DNA of 64,000 bases from Panulirus ornatus. Taxonomy: Eukaryota; Arthropoda; Malacostraca; Decapoda; Palinuridae. Within the stretch, counting starts at the first letter, position 1. Each line of letters begins with the position of its first letter. The translations under genes were made by a program, and so were the position numbers. The stretch lies in assembly GCF_036320965.1 (NCBI RefSeq), contig NC_092250.1, forward strand, positions 13,213,100 to 13,277,099. The letters run 5' to 3'. Shown here piece after piece: positions 46,018 through 57,944 of this stretch. The notes under the pieces are model-generated. The model searched no databases, was not told the DNA's origin, and saw only the letters and a list, made by a program, of their open reading frames with translations.

Positions 46018-46199
46018 TTTCATTTCACCTCGTGATTATCAGTAAATACAAGATCACGCATACCAGTGTGACCTACTACTATATTTTACGTAATGCCTGA
46101 AAAAAAAAGGAAAAATCAAAACGAGCAGATGTCTCATCCAAGATTAATAATAACTTCTGTAGCTTCCATTTGAACAAAAAGGGGAGGCGAGTCGTGTTT

Positions 46200-46760
46200 T
46201 TTTCGTTTTTTTGGGGGGGTGAGTACTTTTGTATGGGATTGGTTTTCGCATGGGTGGGTGATGGGTTTGTGTGTTCGAGGGTGATGTGTGTGTGCATCGT
46301 GGCGGGGAATATGTGTGTGTGTGTGTGTGTGTGTGAGTTCATGAGGGTGTAAGGTGAGATTGTGGAGGGTGTAAGGATGGGGTATTAGTTTGGAATAGTG
46401 GAGTGAGTGTGAATCATAATGTGACTTGAGTGTGTTTAAAAATTAGGTATACGAATGAGTAGGAGTGTGAAATAAGTGTGTTTAGTGGGACGGGTGTGTA
46501 TGGCTTTGGGATGGGATGTGTATATATATATGTGTGTGGGATGAATGTTTATGGCTTGAAGAATGGCAGTGCATGGAAATATGGGCAAGACTGGTGTGTA
46601 TGACTGAGGGTTGATGTGTATATGGGGCTATGGATGGGATGTTGGGTGTATGGTGTCACAGACTAGTGTGTGTAATACGTGTGTACGAAGAGAAGTTCAT
46701 GAAGTGTGAGATACGGATGAGGTGGGAGGTAACACCGTATGGAGAGTGTATAGGAATATA
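46200..46760. repeat. GT-rich degenerate simple sequence
   Basis: Long G/T-rich stretch with GTGTG cores, a (GT)n at 46313-46334 and recurring GGGATG, GTGTGTATGGCTT and ATGTGTATAT phrases. No gene. Confidence 0.7.
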
Positions 46761-49445
46761 ATGAAGAAACGGTACTTATAGGGTAGTTGATCCCTTACGT
46801 CTAAGAGGAAGGCGGCTATTGTCGTGTAGAGTGTTGGATCCCATGAACGGAGTGATTAATAGGATTCAAAAGGTGGTTGGTGGCCAAGGTTGAAAGAAAT
46901 AAGTCTCCCTTTGTAAGTCTTTGTACCATCATTGGCTCTATGTATTGAGGAAGTTTGTTTTACCCAGTATAATCAGTTCATGGATAGTATAATCACCTCA
47001 CGAGATAACGCTACATGCACTCTTTTTGTCTCATATACGATCTCATCTGGTGATCTTTGAGCTCTGGGTGTCATAGAAGAGCTGTTTAGTCCACTCGTTT
47101 TCTGATCTATGTCAATTAGCGTTGCTGACCATGATGCATGTATGGTTTGGGTGGGGTCGAGTCCATAGGTTGCAAAGTCGATAGATTGGGTACCTGGCAT
47201 AGGCTGGTGTATATGTAAAAGCAAGTGTTAATGAGATGACCTTGATTAGGGTAGTCAGTTGCCTGAGCCTTCTCAAGTAACATGAAAGAAGAAAAAGAAA
47301 ATATATATTCAGTGCTTGTCTCGTGTCAGTGAACTGCCTAACCATATAGATCTGGAGCACTCAGATTGATCACTAGATCAACTTGATTAGTTCGATATTA
47401 AAACGTTTCCCATGGCTGTCATGGCCGTATGGAATGTTCTTCGGCTGAGGCTTCGAAACTATACAGTTCAAGGTCTCTCATGTGTAAACTCTAAAGTCTC
47501 TAGTATGTCTGTGGTCGAGAAAATTATCCAGGTAAATCAGGCTTTCCACGTAGCTTATATATTTTTCGTAGTTAGGCCTGAGAACCTGCATACGTTTTCT
47601 GTCCGCAGAAGATATATATATCCGCTGCGTTTTTTTGATGGGGTAACAATGTTATTCACGAGTTGACGGGAGAAAAAAGACGGTCTTCTCGAAGACCTTT
47701 CTACTGTGTCTTCAACTTTTCTATTTCGTATTTTCACGATGTTTGTTTGTATATAGACGCCCCCTATAGTGAAGTTATGAAGTCTATTAAACAGCATCGT
47801 CACAGTGTTCCACCTGTAGTACCTTCGTAGATGTGTGTAATTTATCTGGAATAGGAAATATCATGTTTAGTGTAAGCCTTTATATATGAAAGGGAGTTTC
47901 CATCATATTCGATTCAGTGTACAGTTATTCTCAGTGTTGTCTGCAGTATACTTGCAGTTTAGATAAACTGCCGTTCACTGTGTCAACTAATTTATCCACC
48001 AAACTACACTTCTAAGATATTAGCTGTCTGTCTGTGAGTTCACCTGCGAGTACAGTATCTATAAGTCTGAATATTCCCATAGGCAAAGTAGTTAGGGGTC
48101 AGCTTATCTTGTTAGTCTTCCTAATTGGTCTCCACGTCTGTGACTCGTTCTACGTTTGGCAGTTCCACTGGCGGTTCGCCTCCGGGCCAAGATTCAGCCT
48201 GCTGCCTGTTTGGAAACTGTCTTACCGCGTTAATCAGCCTTCCCTATACGGCAGAAGTAGATGACAGTGTCTCTAACGCAACTCAGTCAGCTTCAGTAAT
48301 CCTAATAAGCATTACCTTATCTTAGATTCGCATCATATATACTAGTCATTAGTATGAGGGGAATGCATTCACCTCTTCCGTACTTGAAGCCGAACGTGTC
48401 TTTGCTGCCTTTGTGGGGTGGGTGGGTGGGTGGTTAGTAATGACATTATGTTAGTGGCAGGAGAAAGACGAAGCTCTAGGGCAAGAAGATGCCAGAGGGG
48501 TCCCTGGTGAAATCCAGCAATACACACTTTCCCTGCTTGAGTGGGGAGTTCCTGTGTCGAAAATTGCACTGGTTTTAGCTGGCTTTTACATTTTTTTGCG
48601 TTGGAGGCCCCAGTCACGGACAGAAGTTCAGGTTAAGAATTAAGACAGAGAGAGAGGTTAATGAAAGGGTAAAAGAAAAGACGAGTGAAGCCATATAAAA
48701 ATTTTGGAGGAAGTGAAAAACCATTGATATTAATCATAGGCTCATGATAGCAATAAAAGAGATGAATAATAATGATGAAAATGGTTAATAATAAGGATGA
48801 TGATAAGACTAATAATGATGATAGAAAATACCGAAGTTTTATTTTGAAGAGCAGCTGATGAAAAATGAGTTTAAATGATTTTAAATTCCTTCAAGGTCAT
48901 AAGACAATGGTATATCACACTCACTTAATTTTTTTTTTCAAGTAACTACGTAAGCTTGGCTACTTGGTCTTCGTGAAAGCCCTACGATGGTTGGGGAGGA
49001 AAAGAATGGGTGGAGTAACGTAACAGAGCAACACTGGATGAGGTGGGCGGGAACCCGGAGGACTGATTAACAGCGCCTGCAACTGAATCTCGCCAGACAG
49101 GTCCTTCTGAGCTGGAAGGTAGAGAGAGGTAAGAAGCAAGAGAGAAATGAAGGAAAAGGAGGAATACGAGGAGGAGGAGGAGGATTCAGAATACTCCTCC
49201 AGATGTATGACCTTCCTGCAAACAGGTCTTAAGAAGCCAGGGGAGGAGTATCGATCACTGTGGACGGACTGACGTTAATCAAGTTGGGTTTACGTGACCC
49301 AGAGGGAATATTGATGACCACGCTTTGCTCCTGAGTGCTGCTGAATGAGACGTGACGTAGGACGAACAGATCAGTGCTATTCATATTAAGGAGAAGTCGA
49401 TGGGAAACGGAGTACAAACTTTCTTAAAGTACGAGAGCATTACTA
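46761..49445. other. no gene recognised
   Basis: About 2.7 kb without a recognisable domain, RNA or repeat. It includes an AT-rich GATGAT/AATAAT stretch near 48740-48830. Confidence 0.5.
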
Positions 49446-49507
49446 TACACACACACACACACACACACACACATCTTTCCTTTTGTATATATATATATAT
49501 ATATATC
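49446..49507. repeat. (CA)n and (TA)n microsatellites
   Basis: CA run at 49446-49472 and TA run at 49485-49507; the second abuts dispersed repeat R3. Confidence 0.95.
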
Positions 49508-49760
49508 CCAGGACCCGTTTCTATGGGAGTTTCGGTGTTGTCTAGGACCTCTCTAAAGGCTCCTGTAGCCCAAGGCTGCGCTACTTCCATTAGCAGGGAG
49601 ATGTAGACTACTTTGGAGTGAGAAATCCTTTGACGAGACGGTACTATATGTGATACAGCATCCTCGCCAAAGATGATGTATATTGATTAATGATGAAGGG
49701 CTTGGCCTACAAGTGGTCATACCGCGAGCAGAAGGTTACGTTGGGCTGGGCTGTATCGTC
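49508..49760 (+). repeat. dispersed repeat family R3, copy 2
   Basis: Diverged copy of 12363-12589 in the same orientation, sharing GGACC.GTTTCT, CCCAAGGCTGC, CTACTTCCATTAGCAGG, ACGAGACGGTACT and CTCGCCAAAGATGATG. It begins at a (TA)n tract. Confidence 0.7.
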
Positions 49761-49899
49761 AAGAGGGCCGTCGAAGACCTTTCTGCCCTAAATGGAGCCC
49801 ACCTTCTGCTTACAGAGGACACTCGAAGCATTAGGGTCAAGTGTTGATAATATTAGTAGGGTAAAGTGTTGATAATGATAGTAATTGTAGATAGTAATG

Positions 49900-50522
49900 G
49901 AAGGGCGAAAATGGGTATGTTTGAAGGAATAGTAGTTCCAGCGATATCATATAGTTGCGAGGCATGGGCTACAGATAGGGTTGTGCGGAGGAGGGTGGAT
50001 GTGCTGGAAATGAAGTATTTGAGGACAATGTGTGGTGTGAGGTGGTTTGATCGAGTACATAATGAAAGGGTTAAAGGGAGGTGTGGTTTTTAGAAAGCGT
50101 GTGGTTGAGGGAGCAGAAAAGGGTGTGTTGAAATGGTTTGGACATATGGAGAGAATGAATGAGGAAAGGTTGACAGAGAGGATATATGTGTCAGAACTGG
50201 AGGAAGCAAGGAGTAGCGGAAGACCAAATTGGAGGTGGAAGGATGGAGTGAGAACGATTTACAGCGATAGGGGCCTGAACATACAGGAGGGTGAAAGGTG
50301 TGCACGGGATAGAGTGAATTAGAGCGATGTGGTATACTGTGGTCGACGTGCTGTCAATGGACTGAACCAGGGCATGTGAAGCGTCTGCAGTAAACCAAGG
50401 AAAGATCTATGGGGCCTGGATGTGGAAAGGGAGCTGTGGTTTCGGTGCATTGTACATGACACCTAGACAATGAGTGTGAACGGATGTGGCCTCTCTTAGT
50501 CTGTTCCTAGCGCTACCTCGTT
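49900..50522 (+). mobile_element. RTE-type LINE, copy F, fragment
   Basis: The copy starts in the C-terminal coding part (RAKMGMFEGIVVPA), runs through CGVRWFDRV, LKWFGHMERM and SSGRPNWRWKDGV, and continues into the long-type 3'UTR, stopping at GCGCTACCTCG near 50520. Its 5' and 3' ends do not lie in (TA)n, unlike the other copies. It is diverged and frameshifted near 50090. Confidence 0.85.
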
Positions 50523-50859
50523 AGAAACGGTGATCAGGTGTGAAAAGAATGTAATAATGATACTAAGAATGATAATAATGATAAGACCAGCTCCCTCTTG
50601 ATTCCTTGTATAACTCTCTCTCTCTTGTGAGACTGGAGTTCGCGTGCGCGCGCCCTGCGTGTCGACACCGCTCGCCACGTTATCTCCTTTCGTCTCACCA
50701 GTGCAGGAGGCGCGGGTGAGCGTGTCTGCGCTACGGATCAGTTTCTAGAATACAGAAATAACATTATACCAGCAAGGACGTAGGTTAGCGGGCTTTATAT
50801 TTTGTGTGCTCGGGTTGTGTGTGTGTGTGTGTGTTTTTATGCTATATTACGCCAGCCGC

Positions 50860-51112
50860 TGCCTCGCAACGTCTGCTGCCTCCATGCGTCTGCTGCCTCC
50901 ATGCGTCTGCTGCCTCGCTACGTCTGCTGCATCCATGCGTCTGCTGCCTCGCTATGTCTGCTGCCTCGCTGTCTGCTGCATCGCTATGTCTGCTGCCTCC
51001 ATGCGTCTGCTGCCTCGCTATGTCTGCAGCCTCCATGCGTCTGCTGTCTCGCTACGTCTGCTGCCTCGCTATGTCTGCTGCCTCGCTACGTCTGCTGCCT
51101 CGCTATGTCTGC
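50860..51112. repeat. 17-bp minisatellite (~15 copies), open in all plus frames
   Basis: Units such as TCTGCTGCCTCCATGCG and TCTGCTGCCTCGCTATG repeat with a 17-bp period. Because 17 is not a multiple of three, each frame cycles through the same 17 codons. No stop occurs in any of the three forward frames over roughly 110-130 codons, giving Ala-Ser-Met-Arg-Leu-Leu and Tyr-Val-Cys-Cys-Leu type products. One unit near 50965-50980 is shortened. Coding function is not supported. Confidence 0.9.
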
Positions 51113-51254
51113 TTCTGCTTTGTTCGTATTCAGGGAACACATTTATTTCAATATTTGTGGATTAGAATAAGTATTTTTCATCATTTATTTTTCGCCGAAA
51201 AAAAATAGATTATTCTTTTTTTTTCAACGAGAAGATTATATAGTTATTTAGTCT

Positions 51255-51500
51255 GATAAACCCAGGACCAGTTAATGTGAGAGGGTCCTGATGTTGCACA
51301 GGACCCGTTTGTGTATAAGGGCTTTTGCAACCCAGGGCTGCGTTACCTTCAGTAGCAGGGCAGTGTAGGTAACTTTGGAATAATAAGTTCTTTGACGAGA
51401 CTTTACTCTCGGTGATGCAGCCTCGCCAAAATGATGAAACTTTTCACTCGCGGTGTAACCTCGAGCAGGCGGAGTACGGTAACACCTGTGTTTGGTGGGT
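51255..51500 (+). repeat. dispersed repeat family R3, copy 3
   Basis: Diverged copy of R3 in the same orientation (CCCAGGACCAGTT, CCCAGGGCTGCG, TTGACGAGACTTTACTC, GCCTCGCCAAAATGATG, TCACTCGCGGTGTAACCTC). No (TA)n at its edges. Confidence 0.72.
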
Positions 51501-51765
51501 ATCTATCGTCATTAATGTTGTTGTATGAAGTTGTAAATTCAGTCTGAGGATAATTACCCCCTCCCCCCCTCTCCTACCCCACCCCCCCTCTCATCCCCAT
51601 CTGCCCCTTCCCTTCCCCGAGACGTTCCCCAAATCGTCGTTCATCACCGTCTCAGCTCCGATGCTGATTGACGAAGAATTGTGGGAAAATCTCGTGGAAG
51701 GTGACTAAGGTGTGTCTGTGTAGGACATGGTGCTGAAGGATCAAGAAATGTGGAGATTATCAACG

Positions 51766-51835
<70 letters not shown>

Positions 51836-51868
51836 TACATACATACATACATACATACATACATACAC

Positions 51869-51939
<71 letters not shown>

Positions 51940-51956
51940 TACATACATACATACAT

Positions 51957-52051
<95 letters not shown>

Positions 52052-52128
52052 TACATACATACATACATACATACATACACACACAGACACACACGCACAC
52101 ATACATACACACACAGACACACACGCAC

Positions 52129-52175
<47 letters not shown>

Positions 52176-52192
52176 AACACACACAAACACAG
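51766..52192. repeat. compound (CA)n/(CATA)n array, ~425 bp
   Basis: Blocks of (CA)n alternate with blocks of (CATA)n three times. The array then ends in a duplicated ~30-bp segment with CAGA and CGCA interruptions and CAAA variants. The block order suggests duplication of a CA+CATA module. All six frames appear open for long distances, which is a property of the repeat. Confidence 0.95.
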
Positions 52193-52662
52193 GCGTAAGC
52201 CTTCTTTCCCGTAAAGTGAGAGCACAAATTAACAGGTAATTATGAAGTTGATCGTACCACGGAGGATGTGGTGTGAGGACGGAGCGAGAAGTCTCACCCC
52301 CCATCGAGGTACACCTCATTAAGCTGATTGTGGTGAGTTCAAGTAGGAGAGAAGAAATAGGGCTTAGGGGTGACTCTCTTCCATTACCGTTAATGAACCA
52401 CCCTCTTGTTAATTTCTTAACTTCATTATTGGTATCAACGTTCGTCCTGATATGCTTATAAAACTGGAGTGCGATATTTCCATTATGTTGACCCCCTTTT
52501 CGTTTTCAGAGGAAGAGAAGAAAATGGGACGTTTTTTCTTTAGGCATGCTAACAACGAAGCTTACCAGAGATGAAATTTTTTCTCTATTTTTTTTTTGCC
52601 TACGTATATTGTAAACAAAGGGACGAAAGGGCATCAGGAGATCGCTTGAAATGAAAGAGGAA

Positions 52663-52663
52663 T

Positions 52664-52700
<37 letters not shown>

Positions 52701-52704
52701 GCAG
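52663..52704. repeat. (CA)n microsatellite
   Basis: CA run with CGCA variants at its right end. Confidence 0.95.
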
Positions 52705-52974
52705 GAGAAAGCTGAAACACAAAATTGGAGAGGACGAGGTTGAGGAACGAAAGGTGAAGCCTGCGACAGACTGACATCCTCTTCCTGGCGTCGTCAGGTG
52801 AGAGACGCGAGATACTGAGGCTGGAAAACGAGACGTTGCGTCGGTCCAGTTGTGGTGTCTCACTTCGCTCACCAGATACCAGGTGGACTCGAAGTCTGTC
52901 AGTCGTTGGCCTTCTAGTCGGGTTTCTCCTTTCGTTCCACGTTCTCGTAACCCCCGATTATTTTTCTTTTTTTT

Positions 52975-53128
52975 TTCCAGCCTTCTCTAGTGTCGTGTCT
53001 TTCCCTTCATGCGATCTCTTGATGCCCTCAACCCATCTCAGTCTAGGGCGTCTTCCTTGAGGCGTCCTAATCAGATACTTCTGTCTTCCATCCCTTGTCA
53101 ATGGCCACACCAACCTAGCTCGCTCTTT
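52975..53128 (-). pseudogene. possible LINE RT C-terminal relic
   Basis: The minus strand gives an open stretch of about 50 codons: LVWPLTRDGRQKYLIRTPQG, then RRPRLRWVEGIKRS. It resembles the C-terminal end of RTE-like RT proteins (GHVxRM...K...P.GRRxRGRPxxRWxD.V). Only this segment is visible, so the call is tentative. Confidence 0.4.
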
Positions 53129-53149
53129 TTACTTATATCCAATGCAAAA

Positions 53150-55160
53150 GTAGCACTTTCATCCTCACGTATCTGTTGATTCAAGAGTTTATTTGTAATA
53201 AAAGTATTGCTAGATATACGTTCTCCATCAGCATACAGTGGCAAAAACCGATACACGCAAGGTATATTTAATTCTACCGCTAGTTTACGGCATACCTGAA
53301 GAAAAGATAATTGAACGAAGCCAAATGATTGTTAAAAAGTTAAAAATTGTCGTAGTATAGGAGGCGCTGATGACCTCACACGAAAGGAATTAGGTTTATG
53401 ACTTTGATTTTCTTCGTATCAGACAGTAGACTTGGAAACCTTGGGTTCATTGTGAGGGAGGATATAAAGTATAGACTGATGATGTGTTCTTATACAACTT
53501 ACTTTTCTATCAGTCACGCAATTCGAGAGTCTGAGGCACGTACACTTTTCTAGCAGATTCGAAATTAATAGTTATTTATGCTTTTTATCTGCAAACTCGC
53601 CCAGCACTGATAGATATGGCGTGCGTGATAGATGAGAAAGTATACACCTGTGCTAGGGGCTTAGGAGGACGAACGCAAAAGTTATACAAAACTAGGAAAC
53701 GAGATTTTCTTTTTTCATAGACACTGGTCAGGATGTGGGATTAAGATAACAAAAACATCGACAGAATGAGGACCAAGGATAAGAATGTAATTAGGAATCA
53801 ACAACTTACTGAGGAACCTGTTTACATGAGACAGTCAGCCTTTGGAAGGTACAAAAGACGTAAAATAATCAGGGAATGATAAAGATAAGTATTATCATAG
53901 AAGCTAAAATGGAGCCAGAAACTGTTCCATGAATCTACCAGGAATATGTATCTAACAAGGAACAGATAATTGGATTTAAAGACACCAACCGTCTTAACTC
54001 TTCGGGAAAATGTGGCGATGAGCTAAACGAATTTTTTTTTTATTTTTTTAGCGTTATCTTAGAAGGTTCTCCTCTCGCCTCTTATCGGATTAGAGTGGGA
54101 GGGAGATAATGGACGACTTTAGCATCAAAGAAAATTCCTATTAGGAAACTCATTAAAAGGGCTGACCAATAAAGACTCGATGATCTAAGATGAATCTTGT
54201 TGTGTGTGCTTAAGGCAGTGTGAAGAGGGTCCTGCTTGGTATACTGTGTTGTGTGAGCTTTTGTTCCGGAAAATCGCTCGGCGAAGTTAGTATAAAAGCG
54301 GAGCAGGAGCGAATGATGTGTTTTTGATTATAACAAAGGGGAAATTGCCTGTGATGAACAACAAGTGTTATTAAAGAGCATAATTTACAGATTGGTTGTA
54401 AAAATGATCAACTGCCCTTTGGAGCGTTATGTGTTTAATAAGAGAGCTTGTGGTACAAGGCCAGTAAGCGGTACTCTGATAGAACGAGTCTATTCTTTTC
54501 TTTTTGCTGGTCTTTTGGAAATATTAGGAGGAGGAAAAGGGATGATGGATCCATTAGGCTCTCATGGTCTGTAAGAAAGGCCTCGGACGTGGTTGGCTGA
54601 AGAGAGGTCGATGAGGAAGTCAAACTGCCTAGGAAGCCATAAAGAAGGACTTTTGAGGTAGCCCATAATACTGGGAGGGAAGACGAGAAAACACACACGT
54701 AGGAAAGACTTTTTTTCCAAAAGAATTAAACACGGTTGAGCTGCAGTCCAGCAGGGGGTCACTACTCGTTGGTCTTGATTCATTCGCGTTGAAGTGAAAT
54801 TCCCTTAATGGAATGAAGGAGGTTTGGATGACCTCAAAGCATTCCGTCTGGAAATAAGACTCCTCAAAGGCGGTCGTTGTAGAAGCCTAAATGAAAAGAA
54901 AGCTGTTATCTTCCGGTGGATCGAGAGTGGTAATCCCACGAGATCCACTTACGACCGTAAGTGGCAATCAGTTCTCGAGGCGGTGGACGACTCTCCCCCT
55001 CCACCCCTTCAGCTGATGAACAGCTCGTGGTTGGCGCGGAAACTGAAACCTAACCCTCCCGAGGTCCAGTATATTAGCTGACCGACCGACACCTACCTTA
55101 CCTTCCCCATCCAGCGAGGTTAACAACCCCCCAGAGATTCGACGCACCTGTTTGCTGTAC

Positions 55161-55163
<3 letters not shown>
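53150..55163. other. no gene recognised
   Basis: No domain, RNA or dispersed repeat recognised. The open frame at 54824-55081 has no recognisable motif. Confidence 0.5.

Positions 55164-55238
<75 letters not shown>
55164..55238. repeat. (CT)n microsatellite
   Basis: Pure CT run of about 75 bp. Confidence 0.97.
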
Positions 55239-55241
<3 letters not shown>

Positions 55242-55564
55242 TGACTGAGTCCGCTAGCTGGTACTGACTTGGACCTCTGCTTCTCGTAACACGTAAGGGC
55301 ACTGTAGGATTTCGACTGGCTCCTCCTTTTCCCCACCTCCCCTTCTCATATCACCACAGACTCGGCGACCTCCTGCTCCGGACTCGAACCTCCTCCTCCT
55401 CCTCCTCCTCTCTTCTCGATGACCTTAATCACTATATCTGTGAGCTGGAGGCGACCTTTTCTCCTCTTCGGCCAGCATCGATTCTTATCCGTGATCCGTC
55501 TTTTGTCTGGCCAAGTTCCTCTCATCTTTCTCCCATCCCTTTCTCTTTTGGAGATGACCACTGA

Positions 55565-56165
55565 AGCCATGACCTGCCGCTGACCTCCTCCTCCACCACT
55601 ACCACCTCCCTCCTGCTTCCGCTCCCCAACCCCCTTAGGCCCCACGTCACCACTGCCTTTTATGACCTGTTGTGACCTCTTGCCGTTCCCTCCGTTCCCC
55701 GTTGTGTCAGAGTCGCCCTAACGTGTTACTACTCCCCTTTTTTTTCCCCTGGGAGCGTCTGCCGTCTCTGTGACCTGCAGCTGACCTGATGCACCCACTT
55801 GGTGACCCGTGACCCGACCTGTTAGGTCATCACTAACGCTTCGATCGTTTGCTGATCTGTTTTTTTCTCGTTCCACTTAGGCCATTAGTACCCCCTGTGG
55901 CACAAGTATTGACCCGATCTGCCCACTTTGCGCAGGTCATCAATACCTTCGTAAATCGACGTGGTCATAACCCATCCTCTTGGGCCTCAGTTACCAGTGT
56001 GGTTTGGTGATCAGCCATCCCACTTCTCCTCCAATCCTAGTCACTGGAACTGTGGCGCATAACCAGGATCATTCCAGTGACCTCGATGGGTCATTATTTC
56101 AGTGGTTGACCTGCCTGTTTTTCAGTGATGACTTGAATTCCCAACGTCACTAAATGACCTTGTTA
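55565..56165. repeat. TGACCT-rich degenerate region upstream of minisatellite
   Basis: TGACCT or its complement AGGTCA occurs about a dozen times in 600 bp, often in pairs (TGACCTGCCGCTGACCT, TGACCTGTTGTGACCT, TGACCTGCAGCTGACCT). The spacing is irregular. It looks like an older, degenerate relative of the array that follows. Confidence 0.65.
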
Positions 56166-56170
56166 CTCGA

Positions 56171-56966
56171 GGGTGACTTAGGTTATATTGATCGCTGTGA
56201 CCTTGATTATATTAATCGCTGTGACCTTGATTATATTAATCGCTGTGACCTAGATTATATTAAATGCTGTGATCTTGATTATATCAATCGCTGTGACCTA
56301 GATTATATTAATCGCTGTGACCTAGATTATATTAATCGCTGTGACCTAGATTATATTAATCGCTGTGACTTAGATTATATTAATCGCTGTGACTTAGATT
56401 ATATTAATCGCTGTGACCTAGATTATATTAATCGCTGTGATCTTGATTATATTAATCGCTGTGACCTTGATTATATTGATCGCTGTGACCTTGATTATAG
56501 TAATCGTTGTGACCTAGATTATATTAATTGCTGTGACCTAGATTATATTAATCGCTGTGACTTTGATTATATTAATCGCTGTGACCTTGATTATATTAAT
56601 CGCTGTGACCTTGATTATATTAATCGCTGTGACCTAGATTATATTAAATGCTGTGATCTTGATTATATTAATCGCTGTGACCTTGATTATATTAATCGCT
56701 GTGACCTTGATTATATTAATCGCTGTGACCTAGATTATATTAATCGCTGTGACTTTGATTATATTAATCGCTGTGACCTAGATTATATTAATCGCTGTGA
56801 CCTAGATTATATTAATCGCTGTGACCTAGATTATATTAATCGCTGTGACTTTGATTATATTAATCGCTGTGACCTAGACCATATTAATCGCTGTGACCTA
56901 CATTATATTAATCGCTGTGACCTTGATTATATTGATCGCTGTGACCTAGACCATATTAATCGCTGG
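56171..56966. repeat. 24-bp minisatellite, ~33 units, one nuclear-receptor half-site per unit
   Basis: Units of the type TGACCTNGATTATATTAATC plus GCTG repeat about 33 times at an exact 24-bp period. By my count about 24 units contain TGACCT (AGGTCA on the other strand), and about nine contain TGACCTTGA, i.e. TCAAGGTCA, the extended half-site used by FTZ-F1/NR5A and ERR-type receptors. A rare variant (TAAATGCTGTGATCTT) recurs 384 bp apart, 16 units, suggesting block duplication. Because 24 is divisible by three, one frame (56154-57008) stays open as repeated CDLDYINR. I treat this as a repeat, not a gene. Confidence 0.92.
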
Positions 56967-56999
56967 ACATGTGGCACTTTCTGTCATATGTTCATAAAA

Positions 57000-57238
57000 C
57001 TTCTCTAATATCAATTAACCTTTGAATCCCATTTGCTGCTCCGTAGAAGCTCCACCAGGAATATTGATCCGAAATGAACGAGTCAACAACACACAGTAAA
57101 GTCAAACCACTGAACGATTTACGTGGCTGGGGGAGAGACGCCGCTTCTGACGCTGTTCCCAGAACTAATTAGCATCGTTTCTTTTTTTTTGGGTGGGTGA
57201 GGAGGAGGCGAAGGATTTAAATTTAACTCCTTTGTCCT

Positions 57239-57302
<64 letters not shown>

Positions 57303-57457
57303 GTGACAGCACAGTCTACTCGTAACAGCCTTACAGGTCACGGAGACATGGGCGCTCAAGGCTCGTCGAAAAGAAAATATAAGAAAAAAAGAAAATAATC
57401 AGACAGACTCTGTTCTTAGTAGCCACTGTGACGTTTGTGCATGAAGGCATGTTGTTG

Positions 57458-57523
<66 letters not shown>

Positions 57524-57913
57524 TAATGGGAGTTTGTTGTGTGCCCTCAGGAGATCCCATGTGAAACGCAGACCCTTCGAAAGGATTACACAATATGTGT
57601 AGTTCAAGTTTCCTTTATGTGCTGAACTGCCCCTTTATATGTACACAACAAGTAAGACCAGCGTCCCGCCAGACCAAAGTTAAAAAAAAAAATGAAAAAT
57701 GTTTTGTGCGATATCAACACATGTGACGAGAACTATTTGTCATTTCTGTTATTGTATATTCTGTGTACACTGGGAATGCTCCCCACACACCCCCCCCCCC
57801 CCCTCCTTTTTTTTTCTCTCTCTTCCTACCTTCCCATATTTTTTCCCCTCGACAAAATGTTTTGATGAAAGGCTGATACGTTGTGCAAAGTTTTGTAGCC
57901 TCCGCCGCCTGTG

Positions 57914-57944
<31 letters not shown>

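Noticed and set aside
56154..57008. 284-codon frame of repeated CDLDYINR as a repetitive protein gene
   Set aside because: The array is a plain 24-bp minisatellite; the frame is open because the period is a multiple of three. The variation does not look codon-constrained, and no promoter or unique domain flanks it. Not fully excluded without transcript data.
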